In this document: positions 11,836 to 50,143 of the stretch, one piece after another
How the letters are laid out: each line of letters begins with the position of its first letter
Position numbering within the stretch: the first letter of the stretch is position 1
Source of the DNA: Branchiostoma lanceolatum
Taxonomy: Eukaryota > Chordata > Leptocardii > Amphioxiformes > Branchiostomatidae
NCBI RefSeq assembly: GCF_035083965.1
Contig: NC_089735.1
Span: 4,552,001-4,616,000, forward strand
Reading direction: 5' to 3'
DNA: 64,000 nucleotides
Translations under genes and position numbers: made by a program
The notes under the pieces: generated by a model
Database searches by the model: none
Told to the model about the DNA's origin: nothing
Seen by the model: the letters and a program-made list of their open reading frames with translations, nothing else

Positions 11836-12330
11836 CTTCAATTTGAACTCTGACCTACAGATACTCCATTCAAGTTGAGGGGGCTTTTTTTGTATGGGCT
11901 GTTCTAAAAGAAATCAATTTAGAGCAGGATTAAAGACATTTTCAAGCATTTTATTTCAACATTAACCCTATTTTTTTAAACTACTAAGCCTTTGATTGCC
12001 TGTTTCTTCGTTTCTCACTCTCTTCAAAAATAGAACCCCCTCCATCGTTGCCTTTATGAAACAGTCCGATATGTAAAGCCATTCAAACATGGCGACGGTT
12101 GGCAAGCGGCAGGTTTGAACTGTCTTTCTTTGCTAAAGGTATCTATAAGCGATTCAAACACTGTATGGTAATCATCGGTAACGGAACAAATGTACGAAAT
12201 GGTTTTGAGGTAACGAGTGACGATTGGATGAACAGGACTCAGGTAACTGCGAAGTAATTTGTGAAGAAAGTTGTCTTGTTTATCAACTCAGAACACTTGC
12301 GACAACCACAAGACTCCGGGCAAATTTGCG
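11836..12330. promoter_or_regulatory. Probable bidirectional promoter between PBLD-1 and CCDC61
   Basis: About 495 bp separate two divergent start codons, so both transcripts must start in or next to this stretch. No TATA box is obvious. It contains aacatggcgacgg near 12088, which resembles a YY1-type element often found near metazoan starts. In-frame codons upstream of the CCDC61 ATG lack another ATG. Confidence 0.42.
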
Positions 12331-13962
12331 ATGGGTGAGGAGACCAGTATGGTAGCGAGCTACTCGTTTCGGGGGGCGGAGTTCACAGTGACCATGAACG
12401 TGACGGAAGGTGACCAGCTGGCCGTGGAGGTACAAGACAAACTGACCGCTGACCAGTGGGCAGGGACCTTCAGCAATTCCTACCTGGAGGACTTGACACA
12501 CAAGACAGGCAACTACAAATCCTTCCCCATTTTTGTCAACATGTTGGAGTCTGCCCTCACACAAACCTGTGATAGTGTAACCCTTGACCTGCTGACCTAC
12601 ACTGACCTGGAGACCCTGCGGGGAAAGAAAGGTTTTGCGGGGACCAAACCACTGCCTGCCAGTCATGTCGGGGTGCTCACCACCAAGAGATATCTCATCC
12701 TTACGTACACGGTGGAGTTTGACAGAATCCACTACCCTCTCCCGCTTCCTTACGTGGGCAAACCTGATCCTGTGGTCCTTCAAGAAACCATCCGGAGACT
12801 AAACGAACAAATCGGCAGGCTGACTACACAGGGAAACCAAGATCACAACAAGAGTAGTGAACACAGGAAGCTGCGTAAGGCTTACAGCACCTTGCTCAAG
12901 GAAAAGGAGCAGATTGAGCAGGACTTTTTGCAGTTTAGACGGGACTTGGACTCGACTGCAAAGGGCAACCCTGCTAAGGAGATCCGGGTCCTTAAACAGG
13001 TTGTAAAGAACCTGGAGCAGGAGCTGATGAAGGAAAGATCCCGACACCAGCGCTCAGCCAACAAGAAGTCACAGGCCTACAAGGAGCTACAAGAAGAGCT
13101 GGAGGAGCTCCGGGCAACAGAGAGAAACCTCAGGGTGAGAGTCAAGAGCCTCACCAATGAGTTGGCAGTTTACAAGAGAGGGCCGCGGGAACGGTCCACC
13201 TCACGGGACAGGTTCCGAGACCGATCGTTATCTCGCGACCGCAGTGGACCGGCACCCAATTCCCGCTCACGGGATAGACTCCGAGACCGGCCGTTATCCC
13301 GCGAACGGTCATTATCCCGAGACCGCAGTGGACAAGCTCTCAGGTCCCGCTCCAATTCCAGGGAGAGGAGCTACCGGTCCTACTCAGACATCAAAACTCC
13401 GTCTCCTATCGGCAGCAGACCCAGGTTTGACCCCACTGCATATGTGAAAAGACAAAACCAAAAGAAACAACAATCTTCAGAAAAAAGGAAAAGGGAGACC
13501 CGATCCATGGTGAGAACAGGAGGCACGCCTGCAGAGAGAGGTAGAACCAGGTCCAGACAACGTCCGCCCATGAGGGAGCGGAATCATCGCTCATCCTCGG
13601 TGGGCAGTACAGGCAGTGTAGGCAGGAACAGGAGCCGAAGGTCATCAGCAGGGTCCATTTCTGATGTAGGGGTGCTGTCGGACAACGATGAACCCTCAAG
13701 GAGCAGGTTAAAGGGAGTTCTGAAGAAGCGCAAACCACCAAGCAGTTCTTACTTATGGACCACACCAGAGGGGTCTGATAGTCGGAAGAGATTGTCCAGT
13801 ACCCCAGCCGCTATGTCTGCTGGCAGGAAGAGGTCAGCAGGGGTTCGCAAGGTCAGCAATGGTGGCTATCATGACCGATCTGCAGAGATGGCAGAGATCG
13901 ATGCCCGACTGAGCGCTCTTCAGCAGTACATGCAGAGTAGCCTGGCTACACAGGACTATTAG
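12331..13962 (+). CDS. CCDC61: CCDC61 (centrosome/basal-body coiled-coil protein), single exon
   Basis: An uninterrupted 543-aa frame. The N-terminal globular domain (about residues 5-150) carries LTADQWAGTFSNSYLEDLTH, SALTQTCDSVTLDLLTYTDL, RYLILTYTVEFDRIHYPLPL and PYVGKPDPVVL, strongly conserved with vertebrate CCDC61/VFL3, which has an XRCC4/SAS-6-like head. A coiled coil follows (about 155-290), then an Arg/Ser-rich segment with SRDR/SRER repeats (about 290-370) and a basic low-complexity tail. Known orthologues act at centrosomes and basal bodies in microtubule anchoring. The ATG at 12331 is the first in frame. Vertebrate CCDC61 is multi-exon, so the intronless state here is notable. The stop codon lies in a 50-bp tandem repeat. 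Confidence 0.9.
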   Translation: MGEETSMVASYSFRGAEFTVTMNVTEGDQLAVEVQDKLTADQWAGTFSNSYLEDLTHKTGNYKSFPIFVNMLESALTQTCDSVTLDLLTYTDLETLRGKKGFAGTKPLPASHVGVLTTKRYLILTYTVEFDRIHYPLPLPYVGKPDPVVLQETIRRLNEQIGRLTTQGNQDHNKSSEHRKLRKAYSTLLKEKEQIEQDFLQFRRDLDSTAKGNPAKEIRVLKQVVKNLEQELMKERSRHQRSANKKSQAYKELQEELEELRATERNLRVRVKSLTNELAVYKRGPRERSTSRDRFRDRSLSRDRSGPAPNSRSRDRLRDRPLSRERSLSRDRSGQALRSRSNSRERSYRSYSDIKTPSPIGSRPRFDPTAYVKRQNQKKQQSSEKRKRETRSMVRTGGTPAERGRTRSRQRPPMRERNHRSSSVGSTGSVGRNRSRRSSAGSISDVGVLSDNDEPSRSRLKGVLKKRKPPSSSYLWTTPEGSDSRKRLSSTPAAMSAGRKRSAGVRKVSNGGYHDRSAEMAEIDARLSALQQYMQSSLATQDY

Positions 13963-14110
13963 GGATGGAGTAAATGTAGATCTTCAATAGCCTGGCTACA
14001 CAGGACTATTAGGGATGGAGTAAATGTAGATCTTCAATAGCCTGGCTACACAGGACTATTGGGGGTGGAATAAATGCAGATTTGAATAACCTTGGCTACA
14101 CAGGACTATT
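13941..14110 (+). repeat. 50-bp tandem repeat spanning the CCDC61 stop codon
   Basis: Copies of cctggctacacaggactatt begin at 13941, 13991, 14041 and 14091, an exact 50-bp period. The first copy encodes the C-terminal LATQDY and the TAG stop. The first two units are virtually identical; the later two have diverged. Confidence 0.9.
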
Positions 14111-14453
14111 GAACACATGGCCAGACCACTATATAAAACCTCCTTGGCCAGACTGAACTGTGGCAGTTCTAGTGAGTGTGACTGAGTTTGATAAAAGCTT
14201 GCATCCTATAGTTAAAGCAAACATTTTTACCAGTAACCTGTATTGTTTGTACTGCCAGTGGAGAACAGATTCTTGTTGTTATAACCAACAATGCAATGTT
14301 GTCTGTTGACAATCTTATCATGGTGTTGTCTGGATCAGATGCTATATCTCCTTCAACTGCCGAAAATATGGAATAATGAGCGTTTGGTTTCATGTATATA
14401 TATTTGTACCCTCAGGCAGCTTATGGTTGAACTGCAGAAAGTTTTAAATAATC

Positions 14454-14459
14454 AATAAA
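14454..14459 (+). terminator. Poly(A) signal AATAAA for CCDC61
   Basis: A canonical AATAAA about 490 bp after the CCDC61 stop, in the correct orientation and followed by T/G-rich sequence. The stretch 14111-15981 holds no recognised gene, only this 3' UTR, a fold-back element and the 3' UTR of the facing ankyrin gene. Confidence 0.55.
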
Positions 14460-14711
14460 GAAAGTCATGATTGTTTTGTTCAATAACTACCCACTCCTAT
14501 ATTCAAAGAATGGTATTTTCATAGATAACGAAGACATGTAGCATATTTGATTTCCAGGTTTCAAGTCATTGTCCTGTAAATACCAAAGTTATAATTAGTC
14601 TGATACCAATCATTGTGTAATCCCAAGAGCAAGACAGCAGACCTTGCAAACTATAAAGTGTTTTTTTCTTCAGAGAAAATATAGACACAAGATTTTATTG
14701 GCTCGCGGAAC

Positions 14712-14807
14712 TAGCCTGGAATCCAAACCTATATTATAGCTCCCGAGTCTGTCTATTTGCGGTAGAGAGACTCGGGAGCTATACACATAGGTTTGGATTC
14801 CAGGCTA
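14712..14807. mobile_element. Fold-back MITE (tagcctggaatccaaacctat ends)
   Basis: A 96-bp hairpin. The left arm tagcctggaatccaaaccta pairs with taggtttggattccaggcta on the right, and the inner arms agctcccgagtct/agactcgggagct also pair. No coding content. Confidence 0.72.
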
Positions 14808-15981
14808 TCCCGGAACATGAAAGAATTGTTAGATATGCTTGTGATCTAAACCAGTTGTCATCTGTTAGAAAATATTTTGTATAAGTTGTTGTATACCGGT
14901 GACTATAAGTACAAAAATGTATTTGAATCTTTTTTGTCATTGTAAGACCTGTAGTAATGTATATCTGTTGCTGATGAAATTTATGATGATTGATTAAATT
15001 GTGGATTATTATATTCTTCTACTGAGATGATACGCAATGAGAGAAGCTTTGTCTGCGATGCAGCAAGAGGTCTTTATTCACATCTCAACTATTTTACATA
15101 CTAGTATAACTTTGGTAACAAGCGTCAGTGCAACAAGAGAGGCAATCTACTCTATGGGTATAACATACAGTACGGGTACATATAATCTTTTTTGGAAGGA
15201 AGAATATCATAATAAGTTACTATGCCTCTAACCATTTAACAGAAACAGACTAACTCACGTTGAAAGTTAATACTTTTAAGGGAAGATCTCCGTAACTTCC
15301 TAACACTAATTTGACTTCAGACATAAGCTGGGTATTAAAAAAAAAGTCATTTCTGTTCATCATCATCAAATTTCTATCTTTTAGCTTCTCAGGTAAGATT
15401 TTGTTTCTTCCAGACTTCTTGTGCATGTCCACAAGAGATGAGCGGATCATGGCAAAAAAGGCTTCAAGGCAAATTTATTATATATTATGCATATCAATCA
15501 GCATACACAAAGTAGCCAGGACTCTATGAACGGGAATATCCAGATATAATAAAGTATTGCTCTAGTCTAACTGCAGCAGAATCAGGATGATTCAGCGTAG
15601 TCAACTCGGCCGAACAATCTGATCAACTATAAGACAGAATTTTAGAAACACACCAGGCTTGTACTGTAGAAATTTAGTTTGCACTTATTACTGACATATT
15701 AGCCGTTATCCTCTTGCAGACAGAACTAGCAGTACATTTACCTTTGACCCCATAATTTGTTGCGCATGCAGATCGTGGAATCGCAGAAAATACACAGCAG
15801 GCCTTGTGAGTTAGTTAGCAACAAACACTGACTGCAACAGCCAATGGATAAAATAATATGCAATGTGTTAAGCTGAGTTGTTTAGGTTGTTGGGCCTAGT
15901 TGACCAGGGTTGGGTCGAGTTGTCCAGAATAGCCGTGGGAGGAGTTTGTAAAGGGCCGAAGCGTCCAGCATTCAACTGCAG

Positions 15982-18900
15982 CTACAGGAAGCCCAGTGCC
16001 TCGGCCGGTCGTCTGTCCGCTCCGGCCTTCTCCAGGATGTTGACCACCATGCTCTGGCCAAACTGGGCGGCTGCACAGATGGGTGTGGCACCGCCCTGGG
16101 GGAGAGAGAGATTCGGTTTCATTGAACATTAGGCCATTTTTATTTGCTTATATGGATGACACCACCGCACACACCAATTTTGTCCATTTCCAAAAAGAAA
16201 GAAAAAAAGTTTTCTACCATACTGTAAATCGTGCAAAGCAGCTACAAAATGAGCAAATATATGCCGTACATTGCAAAAAGATATTTCAACATGTCTAGCT
16301 TGTGACAGATTGTGTAACCAAGCAAGAAAAACGTATGTGTGTGAATACATCTACATTAAGTTTTGGACTGCAATGTTAGCAGCAACAGCTGCAGTGCAAA
16401 ATACAACCACCAGTCAGTATTGCCCTGAGGAAGGTGACAGACGGTCACCGAAACAATGCCTTGATTAATGTGTACAAAGAATTTTGCTAGGCACTGATCA
16501 TCAAGTCTTTCAAAATGGCATTAAGATACATTTATGCAACACTACTGAAAATTTGGAAAATCTACTTAAATACAAAAGCAAAGACCTCTTCAACTTTGAA
16601 GTACATTATGTACATTCATCAAGAAGTTGAAATATAAAGCTTATACTGAGTTTAGTGAGTTAGCAATTTCCACATTTGCAGCATTAACACAATTTAAAAG
16701 TAACGAGTGAGCCTTCACACCTCTTTCTGTGATGCTGCGTTGATGTTTGCTCCCAGCTTGATGAGCATTCGGACCATGTCAGCCCGGCCAAACTTGGCCG
16801 CTACAAACAAGGGCGTGACTCCTTCCTGGAAAGAGAAAAACAGTTACTTATTTGGAAGACTAAAATTTTGTTCCAGACTGAAAGAAGGTGCTTGATCTCT
16901 AAGACCCCGTTCATATTAAGCCTATCATAGCTGGTTGAATTAATTCAAAGATTTAATAACCGGTTAAATAAGAGTTTTAACCGGTTAAATTGAAACCTGC
17001 TCCTGAGGTGGTTTCAATTTTACCTGTTAAAACACTAAAATTTAACCGGTAATTTGCATTCATATTGGGCAAAGATAGCCGGCTAAATTAACCGGTAATC
17101 TTTAGATTAATTCAACCGGCCATGATAGGCTACGTTCATCCGTGACCCTCTCACGACAAGATGATGACGAAAGGCTTAATATGAACGGGATCTAAATGCA
17201 CAGTCGACATCACCTTGTCAACAAATGGCTAAAGAAAGAAATCTAGGGTCTCGATTCTATCGACTATCCTAAGTGTTTGTTATACAATCCTCAATGTTTC
17301 TTGTATGTGACATCAAAGTATACTTGGATATAGATATGCCTTTATTTTGTCTGCATGTTCCTTCAGGCTTGAGTCTTGTTTCTAGAGGTTCAGTTCATAC
17401 TGCCTCAAGGCCAACAAGATCTAGTTGAAATTTAGGTGGGCAGGCTACCTACCTTCCACCTTTGGTTAACGTTAATGCCAGCATCCACCAAGGTCATTAC
17501 CATCTCCATGTTGTTTTTGATCACAGCTATGTGAAGGGGAGGAGCAACTTCCTGGAAGTAGACAACAATGAGCACACTGTTAGTGACACTGTGTAAAAGT
17601 TGTGACCCTTATCAACTAGCAAGTCTATCTATGGTTTCAGCCTATTCATCTATTTTTGTTTGCACAGTTGGAAATATTTTTCGCTGGATGGCTAATTGCT
17701 TAGGTCTGTCTGGCGACACCTTACCTTAGACCTTAGATCCTCCCGCAACTTTGTTGCATAGGTCAACTTGGCTCCGGATACACCAAGTATTAAAGGTCTG
17801 GCGACACACCAAGTATTAAAGGTAAAACCTTTTTAAAAAGTCAAGGTATCCAGTAAAATTGCAGCACTTAATAAAAGGTATACAATATGAGCACGCACAT
17901 CTGCTTGGAGATCGCCATTGACGTAAGAACAGAGATACGTTCCTTATAATATTTCTGTTGTCAAAAAAAATACATTAACCTATAGACAATTCTCACCGCA
18001 TTTCTTGGAGTCTCTGTGTCTGCTCCTGCTTCTATCAAGATCATGGCTGCTTCAAACTTACCAAACTGGGAGGCAGCACAGAGGGGTGTGGCTCCATCCT
18101 GGAACAGGAATTCAATATAAATACTGTCACCCGCTGAAGTCACTAGTACTGTGCAGGCATTTCTTTACAGAAAAGAATGTGATGTTTCTGTCTGCAAAAA
18201 AAGTTGTTTTACTTACCAGTATCATTTTTCTTTATTCAAACTATCTAGCACACGGCACAAGAATTTCAAATATGTTTTGCTGATTCAAGTTTAGTAAAGT
18301 CACAATGTGTTTACCTTTTTTGCTCGGTTGATGTCTGCACCCCCATCCTTGATCAGTACATTCATGACCTTGACATTGCCACACTGGGCAGCAACATACA
18401 AAGGGGTGGACCCTGTATCCTAGGTGTTCAAGGCAAATAGACATAGAAATCATTTGTTTTCAAGATAGTCAACGAAATTTAGTAACATTGGAATATGAGA
18501 ACAATTATGCAATGTGTATGGAAAATATTACAATAATAGCACACCATCTTCAACCATATTGCAAAAGTTGTACATACCGGGTCCTGTTGGTTAACGTCCT
18601 CTCCCATAGCTAACAACATGGACGCCTTCATTTCATCATCTTCAAAGGCGGCATCCCACAGGCGCTGTCAGCAAAGATAATAACTCAATGAGCTAAAGTT
18701 AATGCCTGAGTTATTTATATTATCTATCTATTGGTTTGGCATGAACGTGTTGATGCATGAACAGCCAGGGTTGCCCAACTGAGCGAATGGCTATTTTTAA
18801 GGCCAACCCTAGGAAAAATATGTTACGCACACACACAAACACACACACAAACACACACACACACACAAACACACACAAACACACACACACACAAACACAC

Positions 18901-19610
18901 ACACACATAATCAAAGGGATACTGGGTCAAAGGATTAACCTTCGTATTGACACAATTTGTCAACAACATTTCACAGTACAGAGATTTCAAAGTCTGTCAG
19001 CGGTTGGAGAGTAGTATATAGTAAGAGCTTTTCAACACAATCTGAACACCTCACATATCAGGTGATTTGCATGTTCCCTGACCTCTAAATGTGATCTCAC
19101 TGGCAAGGCTTGTATTCTCCCTGGATTGTATATTACAGACAAAATACACCAGTGCATCAGGAAGAGATTCAGACCATAGTATTACACATTCTTTATTGGA
19201 ATAAACTTAACAATCTGGCATCCAACAATCTACTGAAGAGCCTTCAGTAGATTGTTCAGAGAATCAAGGCTCTAAATACTTGTCTCATGCCTGAGCCCTG
19301 GGGGTATTCTAATTATTGTAGGACACCCAATCTTGTTGATTGACAACAAAAAGCACTTTCTCACGGATGTTCTCAAGGCTGAGAAAGTTTAGCAACTACT
19401 AAATCCTTAAAATAACATGTTAAGTAATACAGATCATTATACACAGCATGCTAAATGTGAGCAAAACCTGTTATGCAACTGTGGAAATTGCCAGAATGTG
19501 ACATGCATTTTTATTGTGTTTGTCAGACTACAACTTCATAAAATGGCAACAAGATAGCGAGATTATGTATAACCTACCAGGAAAGGTTCATCGTCCTTTT
19601 TCTCACCCAT
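15982..19610 (-). CDS. Ankyrin-repeat protein, 214 aa
   Basis: Seven exons on the minus strand: 19578-19610, 18578-18664, 18315-18419, 17997-18098, 17453-17551, 16721-16825, 15982-16095. All are phase 0 at both ends and together give 215 codons. Exon 1 encodes MGEKKDDEPFL. Exon 2 encodes RLWDAAFEDDEMKASMLLAM and the start of the stack. Exons 3-7 each encode one ankyrin repeat with the signature G-TPL--AAQ-G-----V--L---GAD (for example DGATPLCAASQFGKFEAAM). The fifth exon is degenerate (APPLHIAVIKNNMEMV). The protein ends EALGFL. It is a small all-ankyrin protein, presumably a protein-binding scaffold; I cannot assign an orthologue. The minus-strand AATAAA complement at 15073-15078 could end the transcript. 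Confidence 0.82.
16906..17189. mobile_element. TIR element with internal AACCGGTT palindromes
   Basis: Left end cccgttcatattaagcctat and right end aggcttaatatgaacggg are inverted repeats; longer matching arms (gcctatcat, ggttgaattaat, aaagatt) extend inward. The interior holds several ttaaccggtta/aaccggttaaa palindromes. It lies in the intron between exons 5 and 6 of the ankyrin gene. Confidence 0.68.
18829..18908. repeat. (CA)n-rich microsatellite
   Basis: About 80 bp of acacac interrupted by aaac, in intron 1 of the ankyrin gene. Confidence 0.9.
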
Positions 19611-21440
19611 CTGTAATCACAACCTAAAAGCTCAATCTATAGACCTGTAAACAAAAAAGATGAGAGAATTTAGCAAAAACTACAACGGATTTCAGCACTA
19701 CTACTCTAGCAGGCTAAAATGTTTGCCCCAAACTTTACTACATGTAGTGTTGTACACACACACAAATATCTTGAAATATGTACCAAAACAAGCAAATTCC
19801 ATTCTAGGGACTGGCACATGGATCAAATTTCATGGCGGGGAAAAGTGGCACACCTGCATTTTCTGGCATACCTGCAAGGTTGGGTGCACAATGACAAAAG
19901 GTAGGTACTATCAAACTTAAGGCGAGAGACTTGGCTCTATTGTGCATGTATGAAAAGGTAGAAATCCCATTATCTTTATGTACAGAAAGTACTAGACAGC
20001 ACAGAAAGAAGTCTAAGCTTCCCTGATACCAAGAATGATGGTCAAAAACACTCACCTTGGTGGAAAGGTAAGAGTCCTGTGGCATTAGCTGAACAGTTCA
20101 TTTGGCCTTGGTCTGACTGTTAAAACTGGCTCTACTAGATAGAGGATAGGTTTACCACAAGGTTTCATTATAACAATAGCTGGGCGTGAAGTATACATAT
20201 AATACGTAGCTTCTCCCCTAAGGCAATATGATGGTTGAATTACGTCATACCTTACCATCCTACAATGTGGCTAACTTCAGTTCACCTTTGTTATACCATA
20301 GCTAAGGCATTTATCACCACTGCATACGCACCCTGTGCATGGCCTTAAGGGCATATGAATCAGAGGATAGTTTCCGCACTTCAGTGTGCCTTGCATGTGA
20401 ATGTCCAAGACAGTCATAGGATTGTGGATTTGATGGTATCCAAAACAGTCAGCGGTGGAAAAGAAGATACATGGTTCATTATACTTATTATCAATAAGTA
20501 CCTGACAAGTTTCATCAAACCACTGACAAACTGATCACACACTTTCACAGACTAAACAGATTTCACAAGAAAAACGTACGATGGAAACTCTAAGTTAGAA
20601 AGGCTGTTTATTCACAATATTGGCACAATCATCAATTAGAATTCATTCAATTAATTCATTTCTTTTTGATAAGTTAACTTATCTTAAGTCATGTACCACC
20701 CTATAGCATCACAAAAATAGAAAATATTTTGCTTTGTGACAAACTTTCTCCATGCAGCTTAAACCGATTTGGATCAAATTCTTAAAATTCATTCAAGTGT
20801 CTACCTAGACATACATTGGTATGTCTGAGCATAATGGATTCCATAGAATACAATGTCAATGTACAAATCATCTGTATCGTGAAAAATATCTTGCACCATT
20901 TGTATTGGCCAGAACATATTATTCCTAATATAAGAAGAATTTTGTGCAACATGTAAAATTTTCTAAAACATTCAAAGTCTAGTCATATTTTGAATAAAAT
21001 ACAGAATAACACTTCACTTGAGGACCAGAAATTTTTCACCTTTGAAAAGTCAACTACTCCGGTATAACCAGCATCTACACCTTAACAGTCAAGTGCAACG
21101 TCTTAATGTTTCTTTTGTTCAAATATATTGCAACAATTTTCAGGAAACAGCAACTTTTTTCGATAGACAAAAAAGACACCATAACTTGTTACCAAAGGAC
21201 ATTGGTCTATTCTATTATTATGCATTTCCTTCAAGTTCAACTGATATCCCTTTAAAGGCCATGTTTGATATATTAGAGCAGCAAATATTGTATAGCCCCT
21301 AACCTAATGTTTGGAGTTAGAAAGAAGTCCTGCAATGGTAACTTAAGTCACATTTTATATCTTATCTGAAGCATTTGCAAAAGAAAGACAATGTTACAAA
21401 ATAAAGTAAATTTTAAAGTTCATTGGATTAATGACATCAC
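19611..21440. other. Spacer between ankyrin gene 5' end and POLQ 3' end
   Basis: No gene recognised. Both flanking genes run leftward. The right part, to about 20.6 kb, is probably POLQ 3' UTR; the complement of AATAAA at 20607-20612 is a plausible poly(A) signal. The left part should hold the promoter and any 5' UTR exon of the ankyrin gene. Short frames here show no family features. Confidence 0.45.
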
Positions 21441-48850
<27,410 letters not shown>

Positions 48851-49552
48851 TTTGCTGCCCTTGTTGACAACTTTGCTGCAACCCTGCAGATGCGGATAGG
48901 GAATGCAGACGTCAGACAAGTCGGAATATTACTAACTCAGACCAGGGCTACTCGGGCAAAGTGAGACCAAGGTCAAGTCCAAACACTAGCCCAACACCTA
49001 GGTCAAGCCCAAACCCTAGCCCAACACCTAGGTCAAGTCTAAACCCTAGCCCAACACCTACAAAATATAGGTCAAACTCAAACCCTAACAAAAACCTAGG
49101 TCTAATCCTATATTCCTAAGCCTAAAACTAACAATGGTATTTGTCTGAGTTGGTAATGCTCTGACTCAACGTTAGTCCAAGAAGATATTTGGAAAGACAA
49201 CCATTTGGAACAACTATTTGATTTTGAAAATATGATGAGCAGTTTGGTCGTGGCTGGGAGATTCTGCTCTCCTATGGTACAAGGGCAAGTTTTGTATGAT
49301 GTTGATACAACACTTAATTTAATGATTCATAACTTACGCCTTGTTCCAGAGGCTGGAATACCCTCGAATGCGAATGTATATAGCTCAAAGAAGAGAGGAC
49401 CAGCTGAATATCTAAGAATTGCCTTATAAAATTATTTGTACAACAGAGCTATGGTTCATTGAAATGAGTATCAAGAACATCAACATGGTGGTTATCTTTA
49501 TAATTTAAAATGGAAAATGAGTGAAAACTTTCTTTCTATATGTACCATGTAC

Positions 49553-49714
49553 CTTAATAGGATGGTTCCCCATGTATCTCCTCCTAGTGGCTCCACCCTG
49601 CACACTGCTCTCATGTTGAACCTTTGTACCCAAATGATGGCTCTTTCTTTCTGCACTTCTGTCCCTCCAGTCCACGTGTTTCTGTTGCCGCCATGTCTGT
49701 GACAGTTTCTTCAT
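49553..49714 (-). CDS. POLQ: Candidate POLQ 5' coding exon
   Basis: An ATG-initiated, 54-codon minus-strand frame starting MKKLSQTWRQQKHVDWRDRS and ending exactly in phase 0 at ctattaag/gtacat. A phase-0 acceptor at 48883/48884 (catctgcag) would join it to the long N-terminal exon and extend POLQ to about 3,124 aa. The sequence is basic with no known domain. The alternative is a start at 48850 with this region as 5' UTR. The intervening intron (48884-49552) has 30-bp tandem repeats of the type aaaccctagcccaacaccta near 48966-49110. Confidence 0.5.
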
Positions 49715-49811
49715 TGTATTTTCTAACTTCTTGTAGATCAGCAGTCAGTGTGAATCAGTAGAATCAGGCTGAATATGTAAGCTAGAAGAAAGACAAATGC
49801 CAACAACTGTT

Positions 49812-49918
49812 TAGAGTAGAGTAGAGTAGAGTAGAGTAGATTCTTTCGGCCAGGTAGGAAGGTCATCCTCCAATTTAGGCCGCTCATCCCTTTACTGGAT
49901 CACGATTCCAGGCTTGTG
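49812..49918 (+). repeat. Dispersed (TAGAG)n-headed repeat
   Basis: A gtagagtagag run is followed by attctttcggccaggtagga and taggccgctcatcccttta, ending gattccaggct. A second copy is at about 56248-56340 and an inverted, shorter one at 51178-51247. Probably a retroposed or short DNA-element family; no coding content. Confidence 0.6.
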
Positions 49919-49979
49919 AGGGTAGTCTAATGCTTTGCTCTGTGTTTGTTTAAAAAAAATGTTTGAGAAGGGGGAGTGA

Positions 49980-50140
49980 TGATGTCGGACTGGACAGTTG
50001 GGGGTTAAACTGGAGTATATCAGGACAGCAGGACAGATGGGTTGAGGTATGTGCAAGACAGCAGGACAGAGGGGGTTAAAGCAGCCGAGCAGAGGGGGTT
50101 GAGGTATGTCAGGACAGCAGGACAGAGGGGGTTGCAGCAT
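49980..50140. repeat. Minisatellite (caggacagcaggacag type)
   Basis: Four to five imperfect repeats of aggacagcaggacagaggggg...ttgaggtatgtc, about 35-60 bp each. It lies immediately left of the 955-bp TIR element. Confidence 0.65.
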
Positions 50141-50143
50141 GGT

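Noticed and set aside
12283-12783. 166-aa frame antisense to CCDC61
   Set aside because: The sense strand is a conserved CCDC61 domain; the antisense frame is composition-driven.
48966-49110. Interstitial telomere-like repeat (ccctag)
   Set aside because: The period is 30 bp with a complex unit, not the 6-bp TTAGGG repeat.
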